Part shown: piece after piece, positions 53,161-61,300 of the stretch | Layout: every line of letters starts with the position of its first letter | Numbering within the stretch: the stretch's first letter is position 1 | Source of the DNA: Bacillus zhangzhouensis | Lineage (GTDB): Bacteria; Bacillota; Bacilli; Bacillales; Bacillaceae | Length of the DNA: 64,000 bases | Direction: 5' to 3' | Assembly (NCBI GenBank): GCA_025809375.1 | Contig: CP099514.1 | Location: forward strand, 868,001-932,000 | The notes under the pieces: model-generated | The model's input: the letters and a program-made list of their open reading frames with translations, nothing else | Told to the model about the DNA's origin: nothing | The model's database searches: none | Made by a program: the position numbers and the translations under genes

Positions 53161-53916
53161 GTGAATAATAAAAAGAAAACTGATTTAGACGGTCAATCTA
53201 TGACGGTCTTTTCTTTATGGGAAAAAATCGCCGAAAGCGATTTGAAAAAAATGATCGATTACTTAAATGAAACTAATGTGAACAGTTTTCAAAAGCAGCG
53301 TATGTTTAAGGCTGGTTTGTTTTTGCTGATGGGTATTCCCGTATTCTTTCTGAAACCCATGATTTCATTAGTATTTTTAGGGCTTGCGCTTGCTTTTTAT
53401 TTCTATGAGTATTTGCGAGTTAAGTCAAAATTCAATGCGGCACGCTTTCAAAAGGAGCTAGTTTTCTTGGAGTTTTCCAAAGAAATTTACATTTATTTGT
53501 TGGAAAACAAGACAACGATTTATTCTGCATTTCAAAAAATGGAAGAAAGGGAGAAGGAAGGTGTTTTAAAAGATGCCTTGCAGGACTTACTAATCGACTT
53601 ACATGAACGTCCCGATGATGTGCAACCGTTTATAGATTTTGCCAATAGAACGAGTGGCAGCGATAGATCAAAGCTCTTTATGATAACGCTCTTTGAATAT
53701 CATCAAAATTCAAAAGACGATTCGATCATCTATCAGCTAGGGAAAATGACTAGCGAACAATTATTCTTAGTGGTGGATGAAATTATCGAATTCAAACATG
53801 GGAAGTTTTTAAACTTTCCAATGAAAATAACAATGCCTGTAGTTGCTGTCGTGTTAGTCTTTTTCATTTCTCTTCTAGTGGATAGTCTAAAAGCTATTCA
53901 ATTTGGGGGCGGTTAA
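53161..53916 (+). CDS. tadC: TadC-type platform protein
   Basis: A 251-residue membrane protein with the same plan as the TadB product: a helix pair near residues 52-82 (AGLFLLMGIPVFFLKPMISL, VFLGLALAFYFYEYL), a cytoplasmic helical domain with FSKEIYIYLLENKTTIYSAF, and a C-terminal helix PVVAVVLVFFISLLVDSL. TadB and TadC normally occur as such a pair. GTG start, GGAGGTG upstream. Confidence 0.8.
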   Translation: MNNKKKTDLDGQSMTVFSLWEKIAESDLKKMIDYLNETNVNSFQKQRMFKAGLFLLMGIPVFFLKPMISLVFLGLALAFYFYEYLRVKSKFNAARFQKELVFLEFSKEIYIYLLENKTTIYSAFQKMEEREKEGVLKDALQDLLIDLHERPDDVQPFIDFANRTSGSDRSKLFMITLFEYHQNSKDDSIIYQLGKMTSEQLFLVVDEIIEFKHGKFLNFPMKITMPVVAVVLVFFISLLVDSLKAIQFGGG

Positions 53917-54276
53917 ATGTTAGACGGTATTCAAATGACGTTTTTTAAAATCTATATTGCTCTTCTGTCAATTTCTTTAATTATTGATGTGGCAGGATAT
54001 TGTATTCGGTTGAATCAGGCTAATGATTTTAAGCAGCAGGTGAATTATCAGATAGAAAGAAATGGGGGGTTGAATAAAAATGCTCTTAAGGAAATTGAGA
54101 AGAAGAACAAAGAAGCGTATGGGGGCAGTTTTCAAGTACACAGTGATTCTTTAAACAAGACTTTGCCATATGGTAGCGAGGTCACTTATAAAATTAGCAC
54201 AACGTATAACTTTCAGCTTGGTGGTCATAAAGAAGTGATCGAAGTAAAAGGGGGTGCGCTTTCTTTAATTAGGTAA
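53917..54276 (+). CDS. TadE-like minor pseudopilin (second)
   Basis: A 119-residue protein with one N-terminal membrane helix (TFFKIYIALLSISLIIDVAG) and an extracytoplasmic domain (NDFKQQVNYQIERNGGLNKN ... YGSEVTYKIS). Same architecture as the protein at 50731-51123 and reminiscent of DUF4320/TadE-like proteins of Gram-positive mobile elements. It starts directly after the tadC stop. Confidence 0.62.
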   Translation: MLDGIQMTFFKIYIALLSISLIIDVAGYCIRLNQANDFKQQVNYQIERNGGLNKNALKEIEKKNKEAYGGSFQVHSDSLNKTLPYGSEVTYKISTTYNFQLGGHKEVIEVKGGALSLIR

Positions 54277-54288
54277 GGGGGAAGATAA

Positions 54289-54435
54289 ATGAGCGGTCAT
54301 ATCATTAGGATAGGAATGCTATCCTGTTGGGCTGTGGTCTTTGGAATGTGTGTTTATATTTTTAAAAGTCATTACCCTGATTTTATGACAGGGATTCAAG
54401 TATTTGTGGAAAGCATCACAGAAGGTATGTATTAA
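54289..54435 (+). CDS. 48-residue pilin-like peptide 1
   Basis: A 48-residue peptide with a hydrophobic N-terminal half (IIRIGMLSCWAVVFGMCVYI) followed by SHYPDFMTGIQVFVESI. GGGGAAGAT precedes the ATG. Size and position (end of a tad cluster) fit a Flp-type major pilin or a structural partner. It lacks the usual G-xxxx-E-Y cleavage site, so processing is uncertain. Confidence 0.6.
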   Translation: MSGHIIRIGMLSCWAVVFGMCVYIFKSHYPDFMTGIQVFVESITEGMY

Positions 54436-54466
54436 TAAAAAAAGTTAATCAAAGGAGAATGAAAAA

Positions 54467-54622
54467 ATGATAAGTCAAAATATTACAGAAATTGGTTGGG
54501 GAATTATTGGAGTAGGTGCAATTGTAATTATGGGAACAGCAGTACATGCATTCTTTCCAGATTTGATTCCAGACATTTTAACCGGAATGAAATCACAACT
54601 TCTTGGGATTTTTAAGAAGTAA
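54467..54622 (+). CDS. 51-residue pilin-like peptide 2
   Basis: A 51-residue peptide: an N-terminal hydrophobic helix (GWGIIGVGAIVIMGTAVHAF) and an amphipathic tail (PDLIPDILTGMKSQLLGIFK). It shares with peptide 1 the helix-then-PD layout (YPDFMTGI vs FPDLIPDI). AAAGGAG six to ten bases before the ATG. It is followed at once by a GU-containing terminator, as expected for a highly expressed structural subunit. Likely main pilin by inference. Confidence 0.62.
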   Translation: MISQNITEIGWGIIGVGAIVIMGTAVHAFFPDLIPDILTGMKSQLLGIFKK

Positions 54623-54628
54623 TTTTCT

Positions 54629-54662
54629 AGGGCGAGTCTTTCGGGGCTTGCTCTTATTTTTT
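54629..54662 (+). terminator. attenuating terminator between pilin-like genes and conB
   Basis: AGGGCGAGTC and GGCTTGCTCT pair (several G-U pairs) around TTTCGG and are followed by a run of T residues. It may let the pilin-like genes be expressed more than the downstream con genes. Confidence 0.75.
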
Positions 54663-54679
54663 AAAAAGGAGGGTGAAAT

Positions 54680-55681
54680 TTGAAGAAGGAAAAGAAACAT
54701 GGTGGTAAGATGTCCATTCGAAACAACTCATTATTATCAGCTTTTAAAAAGAAGCTGAAAAGTGTTAAAAAGCCGGAGAAAAAACCAAAATCAATTCCAA
54801 AAGATCGTTCAAAAATGATTGCTGTTGGAATATGGTCAATGATTGCAACACTCGTATTTTTTGCTTTCTTGTCTGTGATACTGTCGATCAATACAAGGTC
54901 TGTAGTAAACGATATTGAACGCAATCAAGAGCGAAACAGTAAACAAAAAGATGAAGTGTCTATTGTGGCTGGAGAACGTTTTTTGTCTGGTTTTGTAACT
55001 GAATATATCAACGTGAAAAATGAGAATGATGCTATTGAACAGCGTCATAAAAAATTAATGGCTTATCTTGCTAAAGAAAGAGATGGATTAGAACAAGAAA
55101 CGTTGTTTGATATTTCTGGTGCGCAAGGTGATCGAGTTTTAAATAATTACACTCTTTACAATGTGAAACAGGAGGAAGAAGAAACTCTATTTCAATACGA
55201 AATCGAGTATTCAAACATTGTAAAGGTGAAAAAGAAGAAACATGAAATAAAAAAACAAGCATTGCTGAACATTCCAGTAAAAAACAAGGGAGATCAATTT
55301 GCAGTTAGCGGCACTCCCTATATTTCGGAAATATATGATCTCAAAGGCAATATTGAAATTAACAAAGAAGATCGTGAAGAATATGACGGAGATCAAACAG
55401 CAGCAATTAAAGAATTTGTGAATACGTTCTTTCGGAAGTATGCCGAAGAATCAAAAGACGATATGTCATATGTCATGAAAACACCAGAGACTTTAAATGG
55501 CCATCTGGTATTTAGTGATGTCGAAAATGTCCGTATTTACAAAAGCGGTGATGGTTTTGAAATATCTTCTGTGGTCATTTTCAAAGAAAAAGAAACAAGC
55601 ATACCGGTGAAAGAACGTTTTACTTTGTTCGTTACAAAAAATACCGGTCAGTATTACGTAAACAAACTAAAACATCAATAA
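54680..55681 (+). CDS. conB: conjugation channel protein ConB (TcpC-like)
   Basis: A 333-residue bitopic protein: a basic cytoplasmic N-terminus (about 1-45), one membrane helix (IAVGIWSMIATLVFFAFLSV), and a large extracytoplasmic part with two NTF2-like TcpC domains (about 85-200 and 235-333). In ICEBs1 ConB is an essential VirB8-like channel component. GGAGGG precedes the start. It opens the conserved con gene block. Confidence 0.88.
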   Translation: MKKEKKHGGKMSIRNNSLLSAFKKKLKSVKKPEKKPKSIPKDRSKMIAVGIWSMIATLVFFAFLSVILSINTRSVVNDIERNQERNSKQKDEVSIVAGERFLSGFVTEYINVKNENDAIEQRHKKLMAYLAKERDGLEQETLFDISGAQGDRVLNNYTLYNVKQEEEETLFQYEIEYSNIVKVKKKKHEIKKQALLNIPVKNKGDQFAVSGTPYISEIYDLKGNIEINKEDREEYDGDQTAAIKEFVNTFFRKYAEESKDDMSYVMKTPETLNGHLVFSDVENVRIYKSGDGFEISSVVIFKEKETSIPVKERFTLFVTKNTGQYYVNKLKHQ

Positions 55682-55693
55682 GGAGTGGGATAC

Positions 55694-55948
55694 ATGGAAT
55701 TTTTAGATTTTCTTGTATTGGGAGCTAAAACAGATTTACCGACATTGGGCGGTGTCCAAAGTTGGGGGAAACAGGTTGTTACACAGTTTATAGCCATTGT
55801 AGCTATGTTCTTGGTATCAAAACATCTTATGAAACTAAGTATTGGGAGAATGGTTGGTGTATTAGTAGCTACAGGTGCTGGTGTATGGGTGATTCAAAAT
55901 TGGTCTACAGTTACTGGATGGGTTGGTGCGCTGCTTAAAAAGTTATAA
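55694..55948 (+). CDS. conC: conjugation membrane protein ConC
   Basis: An 84-residue protein with two membrane helices (FIAIVAMFLVSKHLMK and RMVGVLVATGAGVWVIQNW) ending VGALLKKL. Size and place between conB and conD match ICEBs1 ConC. I chose ATG 55694, eight bases after AGGAG, over the in-frame start at 55685. Confidence 0.88.
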   Translation: MEFLDFLVLGAKTDLPTLGGVQSWGKQVVTQFIAIVAMFLVSKHLMKLSIGRMVGVLVATGAGVWVIQNWSTVTGWVGALLKKL

Positions 55949-55959
55949 GAGGTGATAGT

Positions 55960-56463
55960 GTGTCGAGATTTGTATTCAACTATAGAAAAGCGATGCGTGA
56001 GCCTAAAAAAATACAAAGGATAACGGAAAATTATAGTTTACCTTTTTCTATAGAGTTGATCCCAATGATCAACTATTTTATTTTTGTCGCAATTAGTTTC
56101 GGGTTTTTCATTGGCGTGAGAAGAATTTTTCCTCATGCCTTTGAAAATACCTTCGTGATCGTGATTTTTGGTATTCCACTAGGTTTAACAATTTTAATAA
56201 CCAAGATTAAACCCGAAGGGAAGAGTATCTATCTGTATTTTTGGGGTTTGATAAAGTACCTTGTTCTGATAAAGCTGCCGAAGAAAAAATATTGTAACGA
56301 CAAAGTGATAGATTTTGCGAATGAACAAGAAATAAAATTCAAGTCCTTAGTAAAGGTGGTGCGAAAGAATGGTGAGTCTGAAAACACCAATGAAAACCCT
56401 ATTAAACAACATGATCTTGACGAGAACGGGAGACGTTTGGGCATATTATCGAATAAAGAGTAG
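55960..56463 (+). CDS. conD: conjugation protein ConD (TcpE-like)
   Basis: A 167-residue protein with the TcpE pattern: FNYRKAMREPKKIQRITENY at the N-terminus, two membrane helices (NYFIFVAISFGFFIGV; FVIVIFGIPLGLTILIT) and a basic tail. GTG start with AGAGGTGA. It overlaps conE by 95 bases in another frame. Confidence 0.88.
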   Translation: MSRFVFNYRKAMREPKKIQRITENYSLPFSIELIPMINYFIFVAISFGFFIGVRRIFPHAFENTFVIVIFGIPLGLTILITKIKPEGKSIYLYFWGLIKYLVLIKLPKKKYCNDKVIDFANEQEIKFKSLVKVVRKNGESENTNENPIKQHDLDENGRRLGILSNKE

Positions 56464-58867
56464 TTCTATTCCGTCTCAAAACGAAAAAGAAATAGAAGAA
56501 TATAAAGATAGGTGGACTTCTTTCTATGAGGAAATAACGGATTATGAAGATTTTCACTTGATGATGTACCCAAGCAGATTTGATTTAGAGGGTCGCTTAA
56601 ACGTTCTGAAAAAAGATATTCATGAAGACTCAGTGGAAGTCGCTTATTATTACATGCAAGAAACAGTCAATGTAATGAAGCAGAAATTAGGAAGGTTGAC
56701 TAGACCCGACTTCATCATTGGAATTAAGCTAAATAAGACATTGCTTAGTTTGGATGCCGATATTAAAGATAATGTTGTATCTATGTTTAACACTGTCACA
56801 GACACCTTTGTAAATATGCTTGGGTGGGAACAAGATGTATCATCCCAATTTTTTGAACAATATAAAGAGATCGAGGACGATTTGGCGAGTACGGTTACAT
56901 CTGTGTTTGGAGAGAGATTGACAGAAGCCGAGCTTAAATATATCAATCGTTATCACTTTATAAGAGGACTTTATCATGATGTTGAGGAAGAAAGCCAAAA
57001 TGGAGATATTCATTCAATTACAAACACTGTTATAGACCCAACAATTCCAGGCTCTTTAAAACTCGTTAGTGATCAAGATGAGGGGCATATTTCAATGATT
57101 GTTGTTGACGAATTTCTAGACAATATGGCAAATAGCAACTTGTTTTATGAGGTTCAGTCTTTGCCATTTCCAGTAGAAGTAGAAGTAAAGGCAAAAGTAG
57201 AAAGTAAGTCAATGACAAAGACATCACTGAATATTAAACACCAGCAGCTTAGAGAAGAACAAAATGAAAAGTATAGTGTTGGTGACGAAAGCGATCAGTC
57301 AACCATGACAAGTGCGTTTCTTGTCAAAGACCTTCAAAATAAAATCAAAAAAGAGGAAGTGTCTTTGATCAACTGGCTTGCGGTTGTGATTGTTGACGGA
57401 CGCACGAAAAAAGAATGTGCTGAAAAGTCTCGACTGGTTGTCCGACATTTAAAAGGGGCAGGAATTAAATGTAGGGTTCCTATTGCTGATCAACTGTCTT
57501 TGTTTTATAAAATGCTGCCTGCTGAAAAGTTGGATTTGATGGATAAAAATTGGATTCAGAAGACAACCCAAAATGGCTTAGCAGAATGTTTGCTAGGCGT
57601 TGATTCTTTTGTTGGTTCAAAGATTGGCTTCTTTTTAGGATGGGGTGATCGCTTTGATAAGCATACAGATTTAGAAAGCGCTATTCGATCAAGTCGTGAT
57701 TTTGTTCTTTATCATCCGTTCTTAGCGAACCAACAAATTAAAGGTTCAAAAACAAGATCGCCGCATTGCCTAATAACAGGCGATACGGGGAATGGGAAGT
57801 CTTTCCTTGCGAAACTGCTGTACACATATATTTCTTTCATGGATATAAAATCATTATACATCGACCCTAAAAAAGAAATGCGAAAGTGGATTACGAAAGT
57901 TATCAATAATCCGCAAACACGTAAAAACTTCCCTTTGTATATTGATCATTTGAATAAGTATCATTTCATCACGCTTGATCATGAACAAGAGGAGAACTGG
58001 GGCGCATTAGACCCAATTTCCTTCATGCCGCCAAGTAAAGCGAAAGACTTGTTAGAAGTTATATTCGAGCAGATTTATGATTTTAAAGGGAAAGATGATG
58101 TGAGCACTGCTTTTTTGAGAGCAATTACAAAAGTGCTTGAAATGAAAGAGCAGGGTGAACAAGTTGGATCGCTGCATGTCATTTATGAGATGCAAAAGCA
58201 TAAAGAAGAGCCTGTGAGAAAAGCAGGAGACTTTCTTTATGAGTCTGTTAAAGACTCTATCATGAAGTTGTTAGTTCATGATGGTTCTAATCCTTCACTG
58301 TCCCTCAGTGAACGAATTACTATCTTGGAAGTTGAAAATATGGATTTACCAGACTTCGGAGAACGTATAGAAAATTTCACGAAGTCACAATTGAAATCAA
58401 GTGCGGTCATGTTTGCACTTGGAAAGTTCTGTGAGCTTTTTGGAATGAATGCGGACGAAAAAACAGCCGAGTTCATAGACGAAGCGTGGATTTTTACAGC
58501 TTCTCCGCAGGGGAAAAAAGTAGAGCGTCAAATGAGACGTATTGGGCGTTCTTATAATAATGCTGAATTCTTTATTTCTCAATCCACTAAGGACGCACTT
58601 CATGAAGATGACACCGGAAACTTTGGTGTAGCATTCGCCTTTGACGAACCAAACGAACGTGAAGAAGTCTTGAAATGGATGAACCTTGAACCAAGCGAGG
58701 AAAATAAAAAAATGCTTGAATCCATGTTTCAAGGTCAATGCTTATTTAAGGATATTTATGGGCGTACAGCTAAAATCTCAATAGAATGTTTGTTTGATGA
58801 GTGGATGGGAGCATTTGAAACCATCAATAAAAGTGAGGTTGCGTATGCCGAAGAACAATACTTGTAG
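56369..58867 (+). CDS. conE: conjugation ATPase ConE (VirB4-like)
   Basis: An 832-residue VirB4/HerA-type ATPase. N-terminal 300 residues are VirB4-like; Walker A ITGDTGNGKSFLAKLL is near residue 470, Walker B EFIDEAWIFT near 700 and a following RRIGRSYNNAEFFISQS region completes the ATPase core. It powers the ICE secretion channel and localises with ConB at cell poles in ICEBs1. AAAGGTGG upstream of ATG 56369. conE is followed after six bases by conG, without the yddF gene that ICEBs1 has here. Confidence 0.93.
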   Translation: MVSLKTPMKTLLNNMILTRTGDVWAYYRIKSSSIPSQNEKEIEEYKDRWTSFYEEITDYEDFHLMMYPSRFDLEGRLNVLKKDIHEDSVEVAYYYMQETVNVMKQKLGRLTRPDFIIGIKLNKTLLSLDADIKDNVVSMFNTVTDTFVNMLGWEQDVSSQFFEQYKEIEDDLASTVTSVFGERLTEAELKYINRYHFIRGLYHDVEEESQNGDIHSITNTVIDPTIPGSLKLVSDQDEGHISMIVVDEFLDNMANSNLFYEVQSLPFPVEVEVKAKVESKSMTKTSLNIKHQQLREEQNEKYSVGDESDQSTMTSAFLVKDLQNKIKKEEVSLINWLAVVIVDGRTKKECAEKSRLVVRHLKGAGIKCRVPIADQLSLFYKMLPAEKLDLMDKNWIQKTTQNGLAECLLGVDSFVGSKIGFFLGWGDRFDKHTDLESAIRSSRDFVLYHPFLANQQIKGSKTRSPHCLITGDTGNGKSFLAKLLYTYISFMDIKSLYIDPKKEMRKWITKVINNPQTRKNFPLYIDHLNKYHFITLDHEQEENWGALDPISFMPPSKAKDLLEVIFEQIYDFKGKDDVSTAFLRAITKVLEMKEQGEQVGSLHVIYEMQKHKEEPVRKAGDFLYESVKDSIMKLLVHDGSNPSLSLSERITILEVENMDLPDFGERIENFTKSQLKSSAVMFALGKFCELFGMNADEKTAEFIDEAWIFTASPQGKKVERQMRRIGRSYNNAEFFISQSTKDALHEDDTGNFGVAFAFDEPNEREEVLKWMNLEPSEENKKMLESMFQGQCLFKDIYGRTAKISIECLFDEWMGAFETINKSEVAYAEEQYL

Positions 58868-58873
58868 GAAGTC

Positions 58874-61300
58874 ATGTGGAGCAGCATGGCTTTTTTTGTT
58901 TGCAGATCGGGGGCGATTCCAATAAAACGGAAATTAATATTAGTTTTCTCAATCGTGGTTATTCTGTTAACTAGTGTTTTTTCATTTGCTTTAGCTGACG
59001 ATAAAGAAGGTGATAAAACGGTAAAACCAAAAGTCGAAAAAGTTGGTGGAGTTGAGCTTGAAATAAGTCGGTTTCCATTGGAGCATTATCAAGCCCACAA
59101 CCAAGCTGAGGATGGAATGATTAAGGGAACTATCGTTTCTTTGTCTAATGTAATGCTAGGCACAACGCAAATAATAGTTCTTGTCGTTGATAAAGCGATG
59201 GACTTATTTATGAGTGCTGAACCGATAGAAGGATTTAGTGATGCTGTGACCGATGTCTCAAAGAAAATGTACAGCGTTCTAAAGAATAGTTTCGGAGAAA
59301 TAATCTTTGTATTTATGATAGGCTTCGTAGTCTATCTATTTTTAATTCGTGGAAGTTTTAAAGAAGGTATGAGACGTTTTGTTTTATTTTTTATGGTCAT
59401 GATTGTGGCAGGACTGTGGGTCAGTAAAGCTGGATATTGGATAGAATCCCTTAATGCTTTATCGATAGAAGCACAGGGGAAATTAATCAACGTTGGTAAT
59501 AAGTTAACCGATTCATTTTCTAGTTCAGGTGATTCTTCTCTGACCATGGATGATGTAAAAAAAGGTCAAGAGCTTAAAGGAACGACAGCCGTTCTAAGAA
59601 ATTTTTATTTTAATGCTGCCTTGAAAAATCCTTATTTGGTGACTAACTATGGTACACCAAATGAAAAAACAATTTTGAAGAAGGGGGATGGAAAAGGTGG
59701 TCTTGATCGTATAGACACGCTACTTTCTTTCAAATTGACTAGTGAGGGTCGAAGTGCAAAGAAAGAGTTCATTAATGACAAAGAGGTAAAAGAATATAAA
59801 AACCAAAGTATTGCAGAGGGAAGTATTTATGCACAGTTAGGCTATTCATTTATAGGGATGCTTGCCGCAATTTCTCTAGGTGTTCCATTCTTTTTGATTC
59901 CGTTTCTTAACTTCTTGATTCAAATTATCGTTCTGGCGATCGCATTCTTTCTTCCTTTTGCGTTTATTCTTTCTTATGTTCCGCAATTTGCCTATAGTGG
60001 CTTTGTGTCGCTTGGGAGAATGTTCGCTTTGTTTATTATGAAAGCAATGCTAACTCTTGTTCTTGTATTTGTTTATGCTGTCTGCGTAATTGTTAATAAG
60101 ACCATCCCACCTACCAATTTAGGGATGTATTTTTTAAATGTGGCAGCATTGTCGGCTATTCTGATCTTTGCATTTTTAAAACGTGACAAGATCATCAATT
60201 TTGTTACAGCTGGTAAAGTTCAATCGGTGGATGCCAATCTACTTGAAAATACTAGAAAACAGGTTGTACAGCCTTCATTTGATGGTATGAAGAAGGTTGG
60301 TAATGGTTTTAGTGAATGGAAAAAGAAACGTGATGCTAAAAAAGCTGCTGAAGAAGAGCAACAGTTAGTAAATAAACGAAGTGCACCACAAAATCAATCG
60401 GATGATGGAAATTCTAAATTTGATAGAATGCCCCAAAATAATCCTCTTAAAAATGACAAGTCTACGAAAAAAGAAATTGAAAGAGGACGACAGCTTGATG
60501 AATCAAATGTAGATGTAGATTCTAAAGCAGATGATTATAAGCCAACATTGTACGTTGTGGATGGTGGAAAGAAGGAAAGAACAGATCAAACGGAAACAGG
60601 TGCAAGTGCTTCTAATCAATTACCTAAAGTAGATGTAGAGCGAAGTGAACAGCTTGCTAAAGATCAACTGAAAGAGGAAGGGGACAGTAATACGAGTTCT
60701 TCTAACCCACTACCTAAAGTGGATGTAGAGCGAAGTGAACAGCTTGCTAAAGATCAATTGAAAGAGGAAGGTGGCAGTAATGCGAATGCTTCTAGTCCAA
60801 TGCCGAAAGTGGTGGATGTAGAGCGAAACGAACAGGATGCAAAAGATCAACTAGCAGAAGAAGGGAATAAGAATTCAAGCGCATCAAGCAGAATACCAAT
60901 GGTGGATGCTGAAAGAAGTGATCAAATTAAAGAGCATATTGCCGAAGAAGAAAAGACCAATAGTCCGAAAGCTTCAACATCAGTTTATGAGGTTGATGTT
61001 GAAAGAAGTAATCAAGGCATTTCAGAAAAAACGTTAACCGAGCAAAGCATCAGTAATCAAAAGCCTGTGAATCCTGTTCCTAATGCTAACATAGCAAGAA
61101 ATGATCAAGTCCCAAATGAACAAATACCATCAGAAGAAGTAAGTGCACCAGTTCCAAAAACTGAAAATGAAACAGTTAAGTCGTCTGATACACAACCAAA
61201 AAATAAAAGAGTTATTCAGCAGCAACCCAAACACGTAAAAATTGAATTAGATCAGATAGAGAGTCGTCAAAGCAAAAATGATCGAGGTAATCGAACATGA
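58874..61300 (+). CDS. conG: conjugation membrane protein ConG (VirB6-like)
   Basis: An 808-residue protein. There is a signal/membrane segment near 17-42, a second near 135-155, then a cluster of five or so membrane helices at about 165-185 and 325-440; the last 340 residues are a hydrophilic tail. The tail (about 580-735) consists of five to six ~30-residue repeats (separate entry). ConG is the VirB6-type polytopic channel component of ICEBs1, of almost the same length. It overlaps cwlT by four bases. Confidence 0.9.
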   Translation: MWSSMAFFVCRSGAIPIKRKLILVFSIVVILLTSVFSFALADDKEGDKTVKPKVEKVGGVELEISRFPLEHYQAHNQAEDGMIKGTIVSLSNVMLGTTQIIVLVVDKAMDLFMSAEPIEGFSDAVTDVSKKMYSVLKNSFGEIIFVFMIGFVVYLFLIRGSFKEGMRRFVLFFMVMIVAGLWVSKAGYWIESLNALSIEAQGKLINVGNKLTDSFSSSGDSSLTMDDVKKGQELKGTTAVLRNFYFNAALKNPYLVTNYGTPNEKTILKKGDGKGGLDRIDTLLSFKLTSEGRSAKKEFINDKEVKEYKNQSIAEGSIYAQLGYSFIGMLAAISLGVPFFLIPFLNFLIQIIVLAIAFFLPFAFILSYVPQFAYSGFVSLGRMFALFIMKAMLTLVLVFVYAVCVIVNKTIPPTNLGMYFLNVAALSAILIFAFLKRDKIINFVTAGKVQSVDANLLENTRKQVVQPSFDGMKKVGNGFSEWKKKRDAKKAAEEEQQLVNKRSAPQNQSDDGNSKFDRMPQNNPLKNDKSTKKEIERGRQLDESNVDVDSKADDYKPTLYVVDGGKKERTDQTETGASASNQLPKVDVERSEQLAKDQLKEEGDSNTSSSNPLPKVDVERSEQLAKDQLKEEGGSNANASSPMPKVVDVERNEQDAKDQLAEEGNKNSSASSRIPMVDAERSDQIKEHIAEEEKTNSPKASTSVYEVDVERSNQGISEKTLTEQSISNQKPVNPVPNANIARNDQVPNEQIPSEEVSAPVPKTENETVKSSDTQPKNKRVIQQQPKHVKIELDQIESRQSKNDRGNRT
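60620..61075 (+). repeat. 90-bp tandem repeat in conG
   Basis: Units start at 60620, 60710, 60800, 60893 and 60983 and encode PKVDVERSEQLAKDQLKEEG-like segments; the first two are nearly identical, later ones diverge. The period is 90 bp with a 3-bp insertion in the third unit. A sixth degenerate unit (VPNANIARNDQVPNEQ) follows. Confidence 0.85.

Noticed and set aside
51120..53916. Possibility that the ATPase/TadB/TadC set is a second competence (ComG) pilus
   Set aside because: There is no ComGC-type KGFTLVE prepilin and no comGD-G series, and the ATPase entry motif is TadA/CpaF-like.
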